Assembly: GCA_025963955.1 (NCBI GenBank)
Contig: JAOPZU010000609.1
Coordinates: 1-6,244, forward strand
DNA from: Solirubrobacterales bacterium
Lineage (GTDB): Bacteria > Actinomycetota > Thermoleophilia > Solirubrobacterales > Solirubrobacteraceae
Length of the DNA stretch: 6,244 nucleotides
Direction: 5' to 3'
Position numbers and translations under genes: made by a program. The notes under the pieces are model-generated. The model did no database searches, was not told where the DNA came from, and saw only the letters and a program-made list of their open reading frames with translations. Position 1 is the first letter of the stretch. Every line of letters starts with the position of its first letter. Shown in pieces: positions 5,627 through 6,244 of the stretch.

Positions 5627-6244
5627 CTACTCGTCCTCGTAGCGGTGGAAGCCCTCGCCCGTGGCGATCCCGAGGCGCGCCTCGCTGACCATCCGCCGCA
5701 GCAGCGGCGCGGCCCGGTAGCGCTCCTCGCCGGTCTCCGCGTGCAGCGCGTCGAGGACCGTGAGCACGTGGTCGAGGCCGATCTCGTCGCCCCAGGCCAG
5801 CGGTCCGCGCGGGTGGTTGAGCCCCAGGACCATCCCGTCGTCGACAGCCTGCGGGTCGTCCGTCACCCCTTCCTGCAGCGCGAAGGCGGCCTCGTTGACC
5901 AGCTGGCCCACGATCCGCCCGAGGACCAGACCGGGGGCGTCCTGGACCCAGGCGACCTGCAGCCCCAGGGACGCGAGCAGCGTCGTCAGCCGGGCGGCGG
6001 CCACGGACGTCGTGTGGGTGCCGCCCGTCAGCTCCACGACGCCACCCGGCTCCAGCGGCGGCAGCGCGTGGAAGCCGACGCACCCGCCGCCCTGGTCGAG
6101 CTGGTGCAGCGAGCCCTCCGCGACCAGCAGCGCCTGCGGGGCGCCCTGGAGCGGCGGCTCGTCCGGGTCATGGCCGCAGTCGATCGCGAGCCACGGGACC
6201 TCCCCGGCGACGTCGCCGGGCTCCGCCACCTGCCAGCCCGCGGC
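5627..6244 (-). CDS. 3-hydroxyacyl-CoA dehydrogenase, C-terminal part (5' end outside window)
   Basis: The frame is open to the right edge, and 205 residues to the TAG stop are visible. They cover the end of the NAD-binding domain and the complete C-terminal domain of a 3-hydroxyacyl-CoA dehydrogenase of the FadB/PaaH/Hbd type, which oxidises 3-hydroxyacyl-CoA to 3-ketoacyl-CoA in beta-oxidation or related routes. Diagnostic segments are the EGSL and VGFHALPP stretch followed by VVEL, LVNEAAFALQEGV, LGLNHPRGPLAWGDEIGLDHVL, RYRAAPLLRRMV and the ending LGIATGEGFHRYEDE, close to the family's 'G-R-K-TG-GF-Y'. The catalytic His (visible residue 59) and Glu (71) are present. The usual HFFNP is HALPP, and the usual GFIVNR is GLVLGR, so the Asn that contacts substrate in studied enzymes is Gly here. 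GTG at 6229 is internal, not the likely start. The sigma factor gene follows after 34 bases. Confidence 0.88.
   Translation of the reverse strand, partial: AAGWQVAEPGDVAGEVPWLAIDCGHDPDEPPLQGAPQALLVAEGSLHQLDQGGGCVGFHALPPLEPGGVVELTGGTHTTSVAAARLTTLLASLGLQVAWVQDAPGLVLGRIVGQLVNEAAFALQEGVTDDPQAVDDGMVLGLNHPRGPLAWGDEIGLDHVLTVLDALHAETGEERYRAAPLLRRMVSEARLGIATGEGFHRYEDE

Overview
This is a very GC-rich window (roughly 70-75% G+C by eye, with strong G/C preference at third codon positions). It is densely packed, and start codons and gene junctions overlap. The gene types (Aur1-like PAP2 protein, UPF0104 membrane protein, low-molecular-weight thioredoxin reductase, ECF sigma factor, Ogt, 3-hydroxyacyl-CoA dehydrogenase) together with the base composition fit a high-GC actinobacterium. 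A member of class Thermoleophilia (Solirubrobacterales-like) is my best guess, but this is an inference from style and not a proven placement.

Layout. The left half (1-3000) reads on the + strand: the 3' part of an Aur1/PAP2-type lipid phosphatase or transferase gene, an overlapping (ATGA) gene for a UPF0104/LPG-synthase-TM-like membrane protein, a 76-base spacer with a plausible sigma-70-type promoter, then trxB. The right half (2997-6244) reads on the - strand. From right to left it holds the 3' part of a 3-hydroxyacyl-CoA dehydrogenase gene, an ECF sigma factor gene, ogt (overlapping the sigma gene by ATGA), a 144-base spacer, a probable 41-codon proline-rich small ORF, and a gene for a truncated, degenerate AMP-binding (acyl-CoA-synthetase-like) protein. 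The two halves converge at a CTAG in which trxB and the AMP-binding-like gene share their stop codons.

How the genes may work together. The first two genes are probably translated together and both concern membrane lipids. TrxB supplies thiol-reducing power and appears to have its own promoter. The ECF sigma factor and Ogt are translationally coupled, which suggests that a DNA-alkylation repair enzyme and a transcription factor are made together; no anti-sigma gene is visible beside them. The dehydrogenase belongs to beta-oxidation or a related acyl-CoA pathway. The AMP-binding-like protein has lost the motifs needed for adenylation, so it is unlikely to be an ordinary acyl-CoA ligase.

I see no tRNA, rRNA, CRISPR array, insertion sequence or phage gene. 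Most of the content is ordinary chromosomal housekeeping. The points most worth a second look are the sigma-ogt coupling, the degenerate AMP-binding protein with the small ORF upstream of it, and the altered active-site motifs in the dehydrogenase.
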